Assembly (NCBI GenBank): GCA_944381435.1
Contig: CALWLD010000003.1
Location: 62,001-126,000 of the forward strand
Length of the DNA stretch: 64,000 bases
Direction: 5' to 3'
Source: an uncultured Clostridia bacterium
GTDB taxonomy: Bacteria; Bacillota; Clostridia; Lachnospirales; CAG-274
Each line of letters opens with the position of its first letter. Within the stretch, counting starts at the first letter, position 1. Under the pieces are notes generated by a model. That model was not told the origin of the DNA and did no database searches. It was given only the letters and a program-made list of their open reading frames with translations. This document shows, in pieces, positions 26,750-34,785 of this stretch. The position numbers were made by a program, and so were the translations under genes.

Positions 26750-27634
26750 TTAATTTAATGCAACTAAACCAACTTTTTCTATTAAATCTTTACCTTCTGC
26801 ACTATTTAAGAAGTTAAATAATTCTTGTACTTCTGGTTTTTGTTCTGATATTTCTCCTTTAGTTGCCATAACGAATGGACGAGAAAGCATATATTCTCCA
26901 GATTTTATATTTTCTGCTGTTGGTTCAACACCGTCAAGGCTTAAAGGTTTTGCAGTTGAATTATGTATAACGTCTAAAGATACATAACCAATAGAACCTG
27001 GTGTAGATTCTACTTTACCTACAACTGCACCTGTAGAATCTATTTCTTGAGTATAAACACATTTGTCTTCTAAATCTAAAATTTCTTCAAAAGCACCTCT
27101 AGTACCAGAGCCTGCTTCTCTACCTATAACAACTATGCCCATATCTTCTCCGCCAACTTCTTTCCAATTTTTTATTGTACCATCATATATACCTTTAAGT
27201 TGGTCTAAAGTTAAATTTGAAACAGTGTTTTCTGGGTTAGTTATAGTTGCAATACCATCAATAGCTACTATATTTTCTACAATACCTTTTTCTTTTTCTT
27301 CATCTTTTAAATTTCTAGAAGAGTTACCAATATCTACTGTTCCGTTAGTAACTGCTTCTACACCAGCACTAGAACCTGTAAACTGAGCTGTAACTGTAAC
27401 ATTAGGATATTTTTGCATAAATACTTCTGATAATGAATTTGCTAATTTTTCCATAGATGTAGAGCCATTCATTGTTATGCTTCCACTTAAATCAACAGTG
27501 CTACTTTCATCAGCATTGTTAGCTTGCTCTGTATCGTTTGTAGCAGTTGTGTCATTTGTAGCAGCTGTGCCACAGCCAACTAATGTTGTGAAAACTAATG
27601 TTGTTGTTAATAAGAATTTAAATATTTTTTTCAT
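26750..27634 (-). CDS. pstS: phosphate ABC transporter substrate-binding lipoprotein PstS
   Basis: A 294-residue lipoprotein that captures phosphate outside the membrane. The lipobox LVGC places the lipidated cysteine at residue 21. Phosphate-binding segments NGSTSMEKL, FTGSSAGVEAV, REAGSGTRGAFEE and the C-terminal FLNSAEGKDLI are in order. I chose the ATG at 27634, eight bases from GGAG; an ATG two codons earlier is too close. It heads the pstSCAB-phoU operon behind a PHO-box-like repeat. Confidence 0.96.
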   Translation of the reverse strand: MKKIFKFLLTTTLVFTTLVGCGTAATNDTTATNDTEQANNADESSTVDLSGSITMNGSTSMEKLANSLSEVFMQKYPNVTVTAQFTGSSAGVEAVTNGTVDIGNSSRNLKDEEKEKGIVENIVAIDGIATITNPENTVSNLTLDQLKGIYDGTIKNWKEVGGEDMGIVVIGREAGSGTRGAFEEILDLEDKCVYTQEIDSTGAVVGKVESTPGSIGYVSLDVIHNSTAKPLSLDGVEPTAENIKSGEYMLSRPFVMATKGEISEQKPEVQELFNFLNSAEGKDLIEKVGLVALN

Positions 27635-27675
27635 AGTCATCTCTCCAAATTTTTTAATATTTTTAATTCAAGTGT

Positions 27676-27740
27676 ATTATATAACATTTATTTTTATATT
27701 AATATCAATATATATATATTTTTTGTAAAATTTTTGTAAA
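27676..27740 (-). promoter_or_regulatory. pstS promoter region with PHO box
   Basis: On the minus strand, two TTTACA hexamers (27735-27740 and 27724-27729) are spaced 11 bases start to start, matching the PhoP-type PHO box of Firmicutes (TTHACA-N5-TTHACA). A TATAAT (27676-27681) lies downstream without a well-placed -35, as expected for an activator-dependent promoter. Phosphate control through PhoP is inferred from the motif and the downstream genes. Confidence 0.65.
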
Positions 27741-27924
27741 GTTTTTAATTGAGAAGTACTTTTATTAATCTAAACTTTTTGTATATAAATTAAATATAAA
27801 CCTTTTATTTATAACGATAATCTTAAGTATCCTCTTTAATTTTCCATTTAATAACCTTATAAGATTATCTTATTTTTATATCTAAAATTTATCAACTATA
27901 TATGCCTTATTTTATATAAAAAAA

Positions 27925-27946
27925 AGACTGTAGAACCTACAGCCTT
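27925..27946 (-). terminator. terminator of rpmE
   Basis: On the minus strand, AAGGCTGTAG pairs with CTACAGTCTT (one G-T wobble) and is followed by a run of eight T. Confidence 0.85.
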
Positions 27947-28002
27947 AAATTATAGATAAAGCATCTATAAAATTAATCGTTTTAAATTTTTTAGTTAAGA
28001 AA

Positions 28003-28212
28003 TTATTGATTAGCTCTACCGTATTTTTTGTTGAATTTATCAACACGACCGCCAGCATCTAATAAAAGTTTTTGGCTACCAGTGTAATAAGGGTGGCATT
28101 TAGAGCAAACCTCAACACGAATTTCTTCGTTTGTAGAACCAGCTACAAACTCGTTACCACAGTTACATTTTACTTTTGCTTGAAAGTATTCTGGATGAAT
28201 TCCTTCTCTCAT
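28003..28212 (-). CDS. rpmE: 50S ribosomal protein L31, zinc-binding form
   Basis: A 69-residue L31. The four zinc-binding cysteines are present (Cys16, Cys18, Cys36, Cys39), so this is the zinc-dependent C+ paralogue. The [18 protein letters not shown] segment is standard. GAGGTG precedes the ATG. It has its own promoter and terminator and lies near rho, a common arrangement in Firmicutes. Confidence 0.97.
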   Translation of the reverse strand: MREGIHPEYFQAKVKCNCGNEFVAGSTNEEIRVEVCSKCHPYYTGSQKLLLDAGGRVDKFNKKYGRANQ

Positions 28213-28239
28213 TGTAAAACACCTCTTTCTTAAAAATTG

Positions 28240-28259
28240 AGATACATTTTGGCATCTCT
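28240..28259 (-). promoter_or_regulatory. hairpin in the rpmE leader
   Basis: In the rpmE mRNA, GAGATGC pairs with GTATCTC (seven pairs, one G-U) around a six-base loop, just upstream of the ribosome binding site. L31 leaders with autoregulatory structures are known in Firmicutes; whether this one qualifies needs a covariance model. Confidence 0.4.
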
Positions 28260-28278
28260 ATATTAACATAACAAATAA

Positions 28279-28307
28279 ATTATATCATATAAAACAATAT
28301 ATGGCAA
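28279..28307 (-). promoter_or_regulatory. sigma-A promoter of rpmE
   Basis: TTGCCA (28302-28307) and TATAAT (28279-28284) on the minus strand with a 17-base spacer, 67 bases before the start codon. Confidence 0.75.
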
Positions 28308-28318
28308 GCATTTTTTAA

Positions 28319-28720
28319 CTAAAACCCTTGGTTTATTAGCTCCCAGTTGCTTTTGTTATTTTCTCTTTTAAAAACCCAAGCATATCCGTTGTAAGTGCCT
28401 TTGCTAAAGACAGGGTTGTCCCCTTCTTTTTCAACATAGAAATCTGTAAAAATTACAATTTTATTTTCTTTTTCCATATCTTTATATAAATCATCTATAC
28501 TTAAGATTTTATTGCTAAGCTCTTCATCATAATATATTTTTAATATTTTAGCTCCTATAAAAAAGTTTTCTTTTACATAATTTATAGCTTGGTCTATATC
28601 TTCCTCTTTAAATATTGAAGAATTACCTATTTGTATATCTATTTCTTCTTTTTTATTTTCTTTAGAGCAATCTATCAAAGCCAAAGATAACATTAAAAAA
28701 ATAATTATCCTTTTGTGCAT
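28319..28720 (-). CDS. small exported protein, DUF4829-like
   Basis: A 133-residue protein. A hydrophobic N-terminal segment ends in LALIDC, which looks like a lipobox but has an unusual Asp before the Cys. The C-terminal pattern KGTYNGYAWVFKRENN then NWELINQGF resembles the DUF4829 proteins of clostridia, whose function is unknown. I chose the ATG at 28720, six bases from AGGTGG. It starts 17 bases after the rho stop, so it is probably co-transcribed with rho. Confidence 0.65.
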   Translation of the reverse strand: MHKRIIIFLMLSLALIDCSKENKKEEIDIQIGNSSIFKEEDIDQAINYVKENFFIGAKILKIYYDEELSNKILSIDDLYKDMEKENKIVIFTDFYVEKEGDNPVFSKGTYNGYAWVFKRENNKSNWELINQGF

Positions 28721-28737
28721 ATATGCCACCTATAAAG

Positions 28738-30072
28738 TTAGTTTATTTCACATTTTTGTAAAATATTGAAAAACTCTTGGTTGTCCTTTGTAGTTTTTAA
28801 CATAGAAAGTATTTTTTCTGTTATATCTATATTTTGCATTTGGTTGTTACCTAGATATTTTCTAATTTTATAAGAAGCCTCTAAATAATCTTTGTCTAAT
28901 AAAAGTTCTTCTTTTCTTGTGATAGATTTTGCTATATCAACAGCAGGAAAAATTCGTCTTTCAGCAATCTTTCTATCTAATACAAGCTCCATATTTCCTG
29001 TACCTTTAAACTCTTCAAATATAACATCGTCCATTTTGCTACCTGTGTCAACTAAAGCTGTTGCAAGGATAGTAAGGCTTCCTCCTTCTTCTATGTTTCT
29101 TGCTGCTCCAAAAAATTTTTTAGGCATATATAATGTGGCAGGGTCTAAGCCACCTGATAACGTTCTTCCGCTAGATGGTGTTAAAATATTGTAAGCTCTA
29201 GAAAGCCTAGTTATACTATCTAATAATATTACCAAATCTTTTCCTTGCTCTGCAAGCCTTTTAGCACGCTCTAAAACCATTTCGGCAACTCGTCTATGAT
29301 GGTCTGGTTGTTCATCAAATGTAGAATATACAACTTCTATATTATCGCCTATAATAGAACGTTGCATATCTGTAACCTCTTCTGGTCTTTCATCTATCAA
29401 AAGCACAATCAAATGTACCTCTGGGTGATTTTTTATTATAGAGTTTGCAATAGTTTTTAAAAGAGTTGTTTTTCCTGTTTTAGGAGGTGCAACTATCATA
29501 CCACGTTGCCCTTTACCTATAGGACAAACTATATCTATTATCCTGCCTGCAAGGCTATTTTGATTTATTTCTAGTTGTAGCTTTTCTTCTGGATATATAG
29601 GTGTTAGCTTTTCAAAATTAGGTCTTGTAGTTATAGATGTTGCTAAATCTCCGTTTACTGTTTTTACAAATAAAAGTGCTGGAAATTTTTCATTTTCTTT
29701 AGGTATGCGAAGTGTACCTTTTATAAAATCACCTGTTCTTAAATTAAACCTTCTAATATGTGCTGGTGATACATAAATATCATTAGAACCTGAAAGATAA
29801 TTGTTACTTCTTAAAAAACCATAACCATCTGATAAAACTTCAAGTATACCTTCTGCTTCAATGCCACTATCTAGCTCTTTTAAATATGTTGCCTTATCAA
29901 ATTGAGCATTATAAGGCTTGTCCATTTGCTCTTCTTCTTTAACTTGTTGTTCTTCTTCAAAATCTTGCAAAAGCTTTATAAGCTCATCTTTTTTATATGT
30001 TGTAATAGATTTTATATTTCTTTCTTTAGCCTTCTCTCTAAGCTCTGATAAAGTTAGGTTATTATAATCCAT
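28738..30072 (-). CDS. rho: transcription termination factor Rho
   Basis: A 444-residue Rho. The N-terminal SAP-like helix ([15 protein letters not shown]) is followed by an acidic linker and a cold-shock RNA-binding domain with DGYGFLRS. The ATPase core has the P-loop [12 protein letters not shown], Walker [16 protein letters not shown] and the Q-loop region. Rho terminates transcripts by translocating on RNA as a hexamer. AGGAGG precedes the ATG. The LysM gene ends eight bases upstream, so the two are in one operon. Confidence 0.97.
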   Translation of the reverse strand: MDYNNLTLSELREKAKERNIKSITTYKKDELIKLLQDFEEEQQVKEEEQMDKPYNAQFDKATYLKELDSGIEAEGILEVLSDGYGFLRSNNYLSGSNDIYVSPAHIRRFNLRTGDFIKGTLRIPKENEKFPALLFVKTVNGDLATSITTRPNFEKLTPIYPEEKLQLEINQNSLAGRIIDIVCPIGKGQRGMIVAPPKTGKTTLLKTIANSIIKNHPEVHLIVLLIDERPEEVTDMQRSIIGDNIEVVYSTFDEQPDHHRRVAEMVLERAKRLAEQGKDLVILLDSITRLSRAYNILTPSSGRTLSGGLDPATLYMPKKFFGAARNIEEGGSLTILATALVDTGSKMDDVIFEEFKGTGNMELVLDRKIAERRIFPAVDIAKSITRKEELLLDKDYLEASYKIRKYLGNNQMQNIDITEKILSMLKTTKDNQEFFNILQKCEIN

Positions 30073-30080
30073 ATTTCCTC

Positions 30081-30917
30081 CTAGTTAAGCTTTGGTATAA
30101 TAAGCTTTTGCCCTGGTTTTAAAACACTGTTTTCTGTAAGCTTATTAGCATCTAATATTTTTTGATAATGAGCGCCATTTCCATATACTTGCTTACTAAT
30201 ATTCCAAATAACGTCTCCCTCTTTAACAATATATTCAGATACTGTAGAATTATTACTATTATTTGAAGAAGTGTTACCTGTTGTTGTATTGTTTGTGTTA
30301 TTATTTTTAACAGTAGTTTGTTCTGTTGCTTTATCTGTAGATTTTTCTCCTGAATTAGCCTTTAAGCTTTCATTTTCTGCTTTTAAGCTTTCATTTTCAT
30401 TTTTTAATGCTTCTTCTGCTATTTTATTTTCTGTTTCAACTTTATCATCTAATAATTCTTCTATTTGAGCTTTAGCCTCTGTAAGTTCATTTTTTGTTTT
30501 AACTAAGCTAAATGCTAAAAAGGTTGTAGATATAGTTAAAACTATTATAATAGAAAATGATATAACCTTCCCTATTATAGAAGATGGTGATTCGTCATAA
30601 CCATAGTCATCTTCATCATCAAAAAAGTCTTTACCATACATTTCTATGTTTTTTCTATATTGGTTTTCTCTTCTATTTTTAGGTTGTTCTCTTCTTGTGT
30701 ATCTTCTTTCTGTTTCTTCTTCGTATTCATCATATCCATCATCATAATCTTCGTAGTCGTCATATTCTTCATATTCTATATTAAAGCTAGATGTATTTTC
30801 TCTTGTATCTTCTTCTATGTTATTTTCTACATTGTCATCTAAAATTTTTTTTACTAAATTCTTGGTAATATCTTCATTAAAAATTGGTTGAGAATTTTGG
30901 TTATCTTTATTAGACAT
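30081..30917 (-). CDS. LysM-domain membrane protein with acidic cytoplasmic region
   Basis: A 278-residue protein. Residues 1-115 are highly acidic with Glu/Asp/Tyr clusters. One transmembrane segment lies at about 117-138. A coiled coil ([15 protein letters not shown]) and a low-complexity Asn/Thr linker follow, and the last 50 residues form a LysM domain ([18 protein letters not shown] to GQKLIIPKL) for peptidoglycan binding. This matches a bitopic wall-binding protein with its N-terminus inside. AGGAGG lies upstream. It heads the rho transcript. Confidence 0.85.
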   Translation of the reverse strand: MSNKDNQNSQPIFNEDITKNLVKKILDDNVENNIEEDTRENTSSFNIEYEEYDDYEDYDDGYDEYEEETERRYTRREQPKNRRENQYRKNIEMYGKDFFDDEDDYGYDESPSSIIGKVISFSIIIVLTISTTFLAFSLVKTKNELTEAKAQIEELLDDKVETENKIAEEALKNENESLKAENESLKANSGEKSTDKATEQTTVKNNNTNNTTTGNTSSNNSNNSTVSEYIVKEGDVIWNISKQVYGNGAHYQKILDANKLTENSVLKPGQKLIIPKLN

Positions 30918-31036
30918 ATTAAGCCTCCTAAATTTATTTTTTTACAAAATAAGCAAATAATTGCCTCATCTTACAATTTTATAACCTTAGCTATAAAAAG
31001 TCAACTTTAAATTAAATATTTTAATATTATTTTTTA

Positions 31037-31153
31037 TTTATTAATTACAATTAATGTACCACTTAATTTAGTTAATTAAAATTTATATAGGTTTTTTATA
31101 TTAAATTTTAGAAGTAGCTGTTTTTAACGCAAAGTATTCAAAAAATTGATTTA
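31037..31153 (-). repeat. dispersed intergenic repeat, copy B
   Basis: The reverse complement of this 117-base segment matches copy A at 23133-23265, with a 22-base identical block at one end and a 51-base block with three mismatches at the other. Copy B lacks about 16 bases from the middle of copy A, and its hairpin is partly decayed. Confidence 0.85.
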
Positions 31154-31197
31154 GTTATATATATTTTTTATATACATAATTTCTAAATACTGCATCA

Positions 31198-31232
31198 AAA
31201 AAGACATACACAATTAATGTCTATGTCTTTTT
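31198..31232 (-). terminator. terminator of the 31250 gene
   Basis: AAAAAGACATA pairs with TATGTCTTTTT around a 13-base loop, just after the stop codon of the minus-strand gene at 31250. Confidence 0.8.
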
Positions 31233-31249
31233 AATATATTTCATATAAC

Positions 31250-31855
31250 TTATTTTTGACCTGATGTATCTTTACCTTGCCATTTATCAAAAGTTTCCAT
31301 AACTTTGTCATAAGTTTGTTGTGATATTTCTGGAAGCTTATCTCCCCACATTTTTTCTGCTTGTTTAAAGCCTTTTTCTACAGCATCACGCATTTGTTGT
31401 AGCTTTTTAGGGTCATCACCTGCAACTGCTCTTGCAAAGCTTAATATTCTGTCTGATGTTTGTTTAACACCGTAATAACCATCTTCTGATATGTCTTTTT
31501 TAGCTTGTTCAATAGTTTTTGCATCTACAGTTAAGTTTTTATAGAAATTTTTTAAATTTCCATTGTAAGCCATATTAATAAGACCTGCTTTGTTAGACTG
31601 TTTTTGGAAAATACTAGAAACTAATTTTTCAAAATTTTTAGTTTGGTTTTCTGCTTGGCTTATCATATAAGATAGCTCTTTATTTCTTTGTGTTTTAGAT
31701 AAATCAACATATTTGTCATATTTATCTGTGTTATTTTCTGGCTTATCTACACCTTCGTTTTTATTGCCATTTTCAACTTCCTTGTTTTTATTTTCTTTTA
31801 AATTTTTATATGTAGGCACATAGGTAGTAGAAGCTTTAAAAATATTATTTACCAT
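31250..31855 (-). CDS. conserved hypothetical protein, 201 residues
   Basis: Function unknown. The first 60 residues are polar and disordered (Asn/Lys/Glu rich). The rest is helical and carries the pattern GYYGVKQTSDRILSFARAVAG then GFKQAEKMWGDKLPEISQQTYD. This recurs in uncharacterised proteins of clostridia and some Proteobacteria (possibly related to DUF5610). There is no signal peptide or membrane segment. It lies downstream of the wal cluster after a short AT-repeat spacer and ends in a terminator, so it could be the last gene of that operon or stand alone. Confidence 0.7.
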   Translation of the reverse strand: MVNNIFKASTTYVPTYKNLKENKNKEVENGNKNEGVDKPENNTDKYDKYVDLSKTQRNKELSYMISQAENQTKNFEKLVSSIFQKQSNKAGLINMAYNGNLKNFYKNLTVDAKTIEQAKKDISEDGYYGVKQTSDRILSFARAVAGDDPKKLQQMRDAVEKGFKQAEKMWGDKLPEISQQTYDKVMETFDKWQGKDTSGQK

Positions 31856-31946
31856 ATAATTACCTCCCTGTATTATATATTATATATTGTATATCTTATA
31901 TCTTACATATTATATATCGGTAAATATTTTAAAATATTAACATTTT
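31856..31946. repeat. short low-complexity AT repeat
   Basis: The spacer between yycI and the 31250 gene contains iterated TATATT/TATATC units. It also carries the CCTCC complement of the downstream gene's ribosome binding site. A promoter cannot be picked out reliably. Confidence 0.4.
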
Positions 31947-32825
31947 TTAGAATATTTCTTCTGTATTAAATACAATATTTTCATATTCAAATGTATTGGT
32001 ATAAGCATTTACATAAAAAGGTTCACTATTATCCTTTATATAAAATCTATAATAAGGCTCAAAAGATAGATTTATATTTTCATCATTTATTTTAAGATAA
32101 TATCCTAAATCTATTTGTCTTATATATATTTCTTGGTCAGGTATTAAGTTTTTTATTTCTTTAACAAAGGTGTATATAGCCTCATCTGGAGAACATATAT
32201 TAAGCTTTTTACTTAAAACATCTTTTTTTGAATAGTTATTAAAGTATAGCTCTATCTCTCCATCTTTGTAAACCTTTATATTTAATGTGTTATTAAAAAT
32301 TTTGTATCCATCTGTTTTTTGTATATAAGATATAAAGTAATATTCTTTTTCATCTGTTGCCCTATCCAGATACATTTTTCCATAAATATCTTCTAAACTT
32401 TCTTTGTATCTTTCAGCAACATTTATACAGTTTTCTTTATCATATAAAAACCCTTGTTTTTTATCTAAATCACTAAAATGTACAAACAAGTTATTTACCT
32501 TTAATGTTTTATTATCTTGTTTAAATATTGTGTCTTCAAACCTTTCTGTTCTAGTAACAGTATTGTTAGTATCAAAAAATATGTTTTGCAACAAAAGGTT
32601 ATCGTGCTTCGTTTTTTTCATAGTAATTTTAGGCATAGGCAAATATTTTTTAGGTATTTTAGTATATATTTTTACGTTTTCTTTTTCAAGATAAGATATT
32701 ATTGTATCTTCTTGTTCTTTTGTTATTTTATATTTTTCTTCTAAAAAAAAACTAATAGCAAATAACAATATATTTAGTACTAATAAAAATATTATAGTAT
32801 AGTTTTTGGCTAGCTTTGTATCCAT
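31947..32825 (-). CDS. yycI: WalRK accessory membrane protein YycI
   Basis: A 292-residue protein with one N-terminal transmembrane segment (about 8-28) and an extracytoplasmic domain rich in Tyr and Lys. Size, topology and position after yycH in the walRK cluster identify it as YycI (WalI), which with YycH modulates the WalK kinase. Sequence conservation in this family is low, so context carries much of the call. GGAGGG precedes the ATG and the yycH stop is two bases upstream. Confidence 0.8.
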   Translation of the reverse strand: MDTKLAKNYTIIFLLVLNILLFAISFFLEEKYKITKEQEDTIISYLEKENVKIYTKIPKKYLPMPKITMKKTKHDNLLLQNIFFDTNNTVTRTERFEDTIFKQDNKTLKVNNLFVHFSDLDKKQGFLYDKENCINVAERYKESLEDIYGKMYLDRATDEKEYYFISYIQKTDGYKIFNNTLNIKVYKDGEIELYFNNYSKKDVLSKKLNICSPDEAIYTFVKEIKNLIPDQEIYIRQIDLGYYLKINDENINLSFEPYYRFYIKDNSEPFYVNAYTNTFEYENIVFNTEEIF

Positions 32826-32827
32826 AT

Positions 32828-34186
32828 TTACCCTCCATATGCTACATCTTCATAATATATTGTATCATTTATATTTATAAACCATTTTATATAAACAGGC
32901 TCTTCTATATCATTAAAGCTATAGCATAATTTCATTTCATCTATATGTTCAACTTTTGTATCTATGTTTAATATTAAGCTGTCTATAGCCTCTATAAAAG
33001 ACTTTTCTATAGTTTGAAGGCTTTCATCTATGGTAAAATCATAAACTATTCGTCTGTATTTAGATACGCTGTTATCTTCTATTGTAATTTCTATCATACT
33101 TTCCATATTAGTTTCTTCCATTTTTTGTTTAGACAGTATGATAGGAAGATTGTTTATTTTATAATCAAAATAAAATATAATTTTATTATCTTCTATTTTA
33201 TAATTAGATAAATAGTATTCATTTTTTATGTTAGTATCTTTAGCCAAAAACTGTAACGCAACGCTATAAGAGCTAGATTGTTTATCTGCACTTGTGCTTC
33301 CTTTATATTTAACATATTCTAATACCCCATTTGGATAATACTTAACAATAACGTTTTCATCATTATAGGTATAAGTATTATTAATAAAAGAGCTAACCTT
33401 TGTAATAGGGTTATCAAAAAATATATCTACATATTTTTCACTTTCAGATAACAAAATGCCTCCATCTTGCTCTAAAGGGTTTGTTACTGCTATACTATTG
33501 GTATTAAACACACTTTCTTTAGCTTTTATTAAAAATTGATTACTGTTAAACAAAGATATGCCACTTTCTTCGCTAGATATATAATAAAAATCTTTTTGTT
33601 CAAAGTTACCAAAATCATTTATAATATTAGTTATACTTTGGTTTAAGCTATCTTTAGATATTTTAAGCTCATAAGCATTTAAAGTTTTAGAGCATAAAAG
33701 TATAGTTTTAATATTGTATTTTTCTTCTAATATAGGCATAATTATTATAGTATCAAACTGTTTAATTTTTGATATATGGCTTCCTTTAAAGTTAAAAACT
33801 TTAGACATATCTTCCCCTTTAAATGTAAAGTCATAAGTGTATATAACGGATTTGTTATTTAATATTTCATTTATGTTAAATTGTTGTATATAAGAGAAAT
33901 CTCCTTTTTCAATACATAAACTTATAGCTTCATCAAATACCTTTTTATAGTCTGCATTAGATATATTGTTATATTTTTTTATAAATTTATTATTGCCAGT
34001 ATTTATTAATATACTTTCTGTTAAATACATAGTATCTTTTTGCATATTAGCTTTATCATCTTCATTTTTTATTAAGTAAAAAAGGCTATGGGTTGAAAAA
34101 TTTTCAAACCATAGCCCTGTAGTTTGATAAATAGCTAAAAACACTAAAAAAATTATAATAAAAGTTTTCCATTTACTTAAATACAT
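32828..34186 (-). CDS. yycH: WalRK accessory membrane protein YycH
   Basis: A 452-residue protein beginning with a short cytoplasmic stretch, one transmembrane segment (about 8-25) and a large extracellular part. The opening YLSKWKTFIIIFLVFLAIYQ then LWFEN is typical of YycH (WalH). It and YycI act on WalK across the membrane. AAAGGTG precedes the ATG. It lies between the small secreted protein gene and yycI. Confidence 0.82.
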   Translation of the reverse strand: MYLSKWKTFIIIFLVFLAIYQTTGLWFENFSTHSLFYLIKNEDDKANMQKDTMYLTESILINTGNNKFIKKYNNISNADYKKVFDEAISLCIEKGDFSYIQQFNINEILNNKSVIYTYDFTFKGEDMSKVFNFKGSHISKIKQFDTIIIMPILEEKYNIKTILLCSKTLNAYELKISKDSLNQSITNIINDFGNFEQKDFYYISSEESGISLFNSNQFLIKAKESVFNTNSIAVTNPLEQDGGILLSESEKYVDIFFDNPITKVSSFINNTYTYNDENVIVKYYPNGVLEYVKYKGSTSADKQSSSYSVALQFLAKDTNIKNEYYLSNYKIEDNKIIFYFDYKINNLPIILSKQKMEETNMESMIEITIEDNSVSKYRRIVYDFTIDESLQTIEKSFIEAIDSLILNIDTKVEHIDEMKLCYSFNDIEEPVYIKWFININDTIYYEDVAYGG

Positions 34187-34207
34187 ATTATCACCTTTAA
34201 GCTTTGG

Positions 34208-34645
34208 CTATTTTCTCACCCTAGGTAAGATAACAGCTTGTTCTAGTTCATTTTTTATCTCACTTTTTTTACGATTGATAGATTCTGATATAGTATCTGT
34301 GTTGTTGTTTTTATCTTTAACGCTTATTTTTATAACATTTTCTCCAACATTAAGGTTTATGGTTTGGCTAAAATATCCAGATGCCCCAACCACTATCTTA
34401 TATGTTTCTATTTCTTTTAGTTCTTCTTCTTTTTCAAGAGTTTTTTCATAAACACTAATAGTAACAATAGATTTTTCATCTGCTTTACCTGTAATAGTTC
34501 TAGTTTTATCGAAAGTGGTTTTAGATTCTAGACCACTAGTTATAGCAAAATTCACTTGACTAGTATTAGATTCTGCAAATACAAAAAAACTATTTGTAAA
34601 AACTAAAAGAAAAATTGTAGATAATGTTAAAATTAATTTTTTCAT
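34208..34645 (-). CDS. small secreted protein with an Ig-like (glucodextranase-B type) domain
   Basis: A 145-residue exported protein. The signal peptide ends at VFAES near residue 24. Residues 30-130 form one beta-sandwich: TRTITGKADEKSIVTISVYEK then YFSQTINLNVGENVIKISVKD. This is the pattern of the glucodextranase domain-B/Ig-like modules. There is no anchor or enzyme domain. AGGAGG precedes the ATG. It sits between walK and yycH, and a WalR-type box lies upstream, so it may be both a member and a target of the wal regulon. Confidence 0.75.
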   Translation of the reverse strand: MKKLILTLSTIFLLVFTNSFFVFAESNTSQVNFAITSGLESKTTFDKTRTITGKADEKSIVTISVYEKTLEKEEELKEIETYKIVVGASGYFSQTINLNVGENVIKISVKDKNNNTDTISESINRKKSEIKNELEQAVILPRVRK

Positions 34646-34684
34646 AACAGACCTCCTTTACTAGCTATATTATTATATGGTAAT

Positions 34685-34717
34685 ATTATACACCACTATT
34701 GTTACAATTATGTTACA
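34685..34717 (-). promoter_or_regulatory. WalR box and promoter inside the wal locus
   Basis: On the minus strand, two TGTAAC hexamers (34712-34717 and 34701-34706) are separated by five bases, a perfect match to the WalR consensus TGTWAH-N5-TGTWAH. They are followed ten bases later by TATAAT (34685-34690). The site precedes the small secreted protein gene and yycHI in the correct orientation, which suggests autoregulated expression of the second half of the cluster. Confidence 0.65.
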
Positions 34718-34785
34718 ATCACTTTACTTTTAAATTACATAAATTACTAATAATATAAAAAAATGTTATTTTTAGAAGGATTATG

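Larger units (their letters stand above)
27635..28002. other. intergenic region between pstS and rpmE
   Basis: A 368-base gap with no gene. It holds the pst promoter and PHO-box-like repeat (27676-27740) and the rpmE terminator (27925-27946). The stretch between them is AT-rich with nothing recognisable. Confidence 0.7.
30918..31249. other. 332-base intergenic region holding a repeat and a terminator
   Basis: No gene. It contains copy B of the dispersed intergenic repeat (31037-31153) and the terminator at 31198-31232. The rest is AT-rich. Confidence 0.65.
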
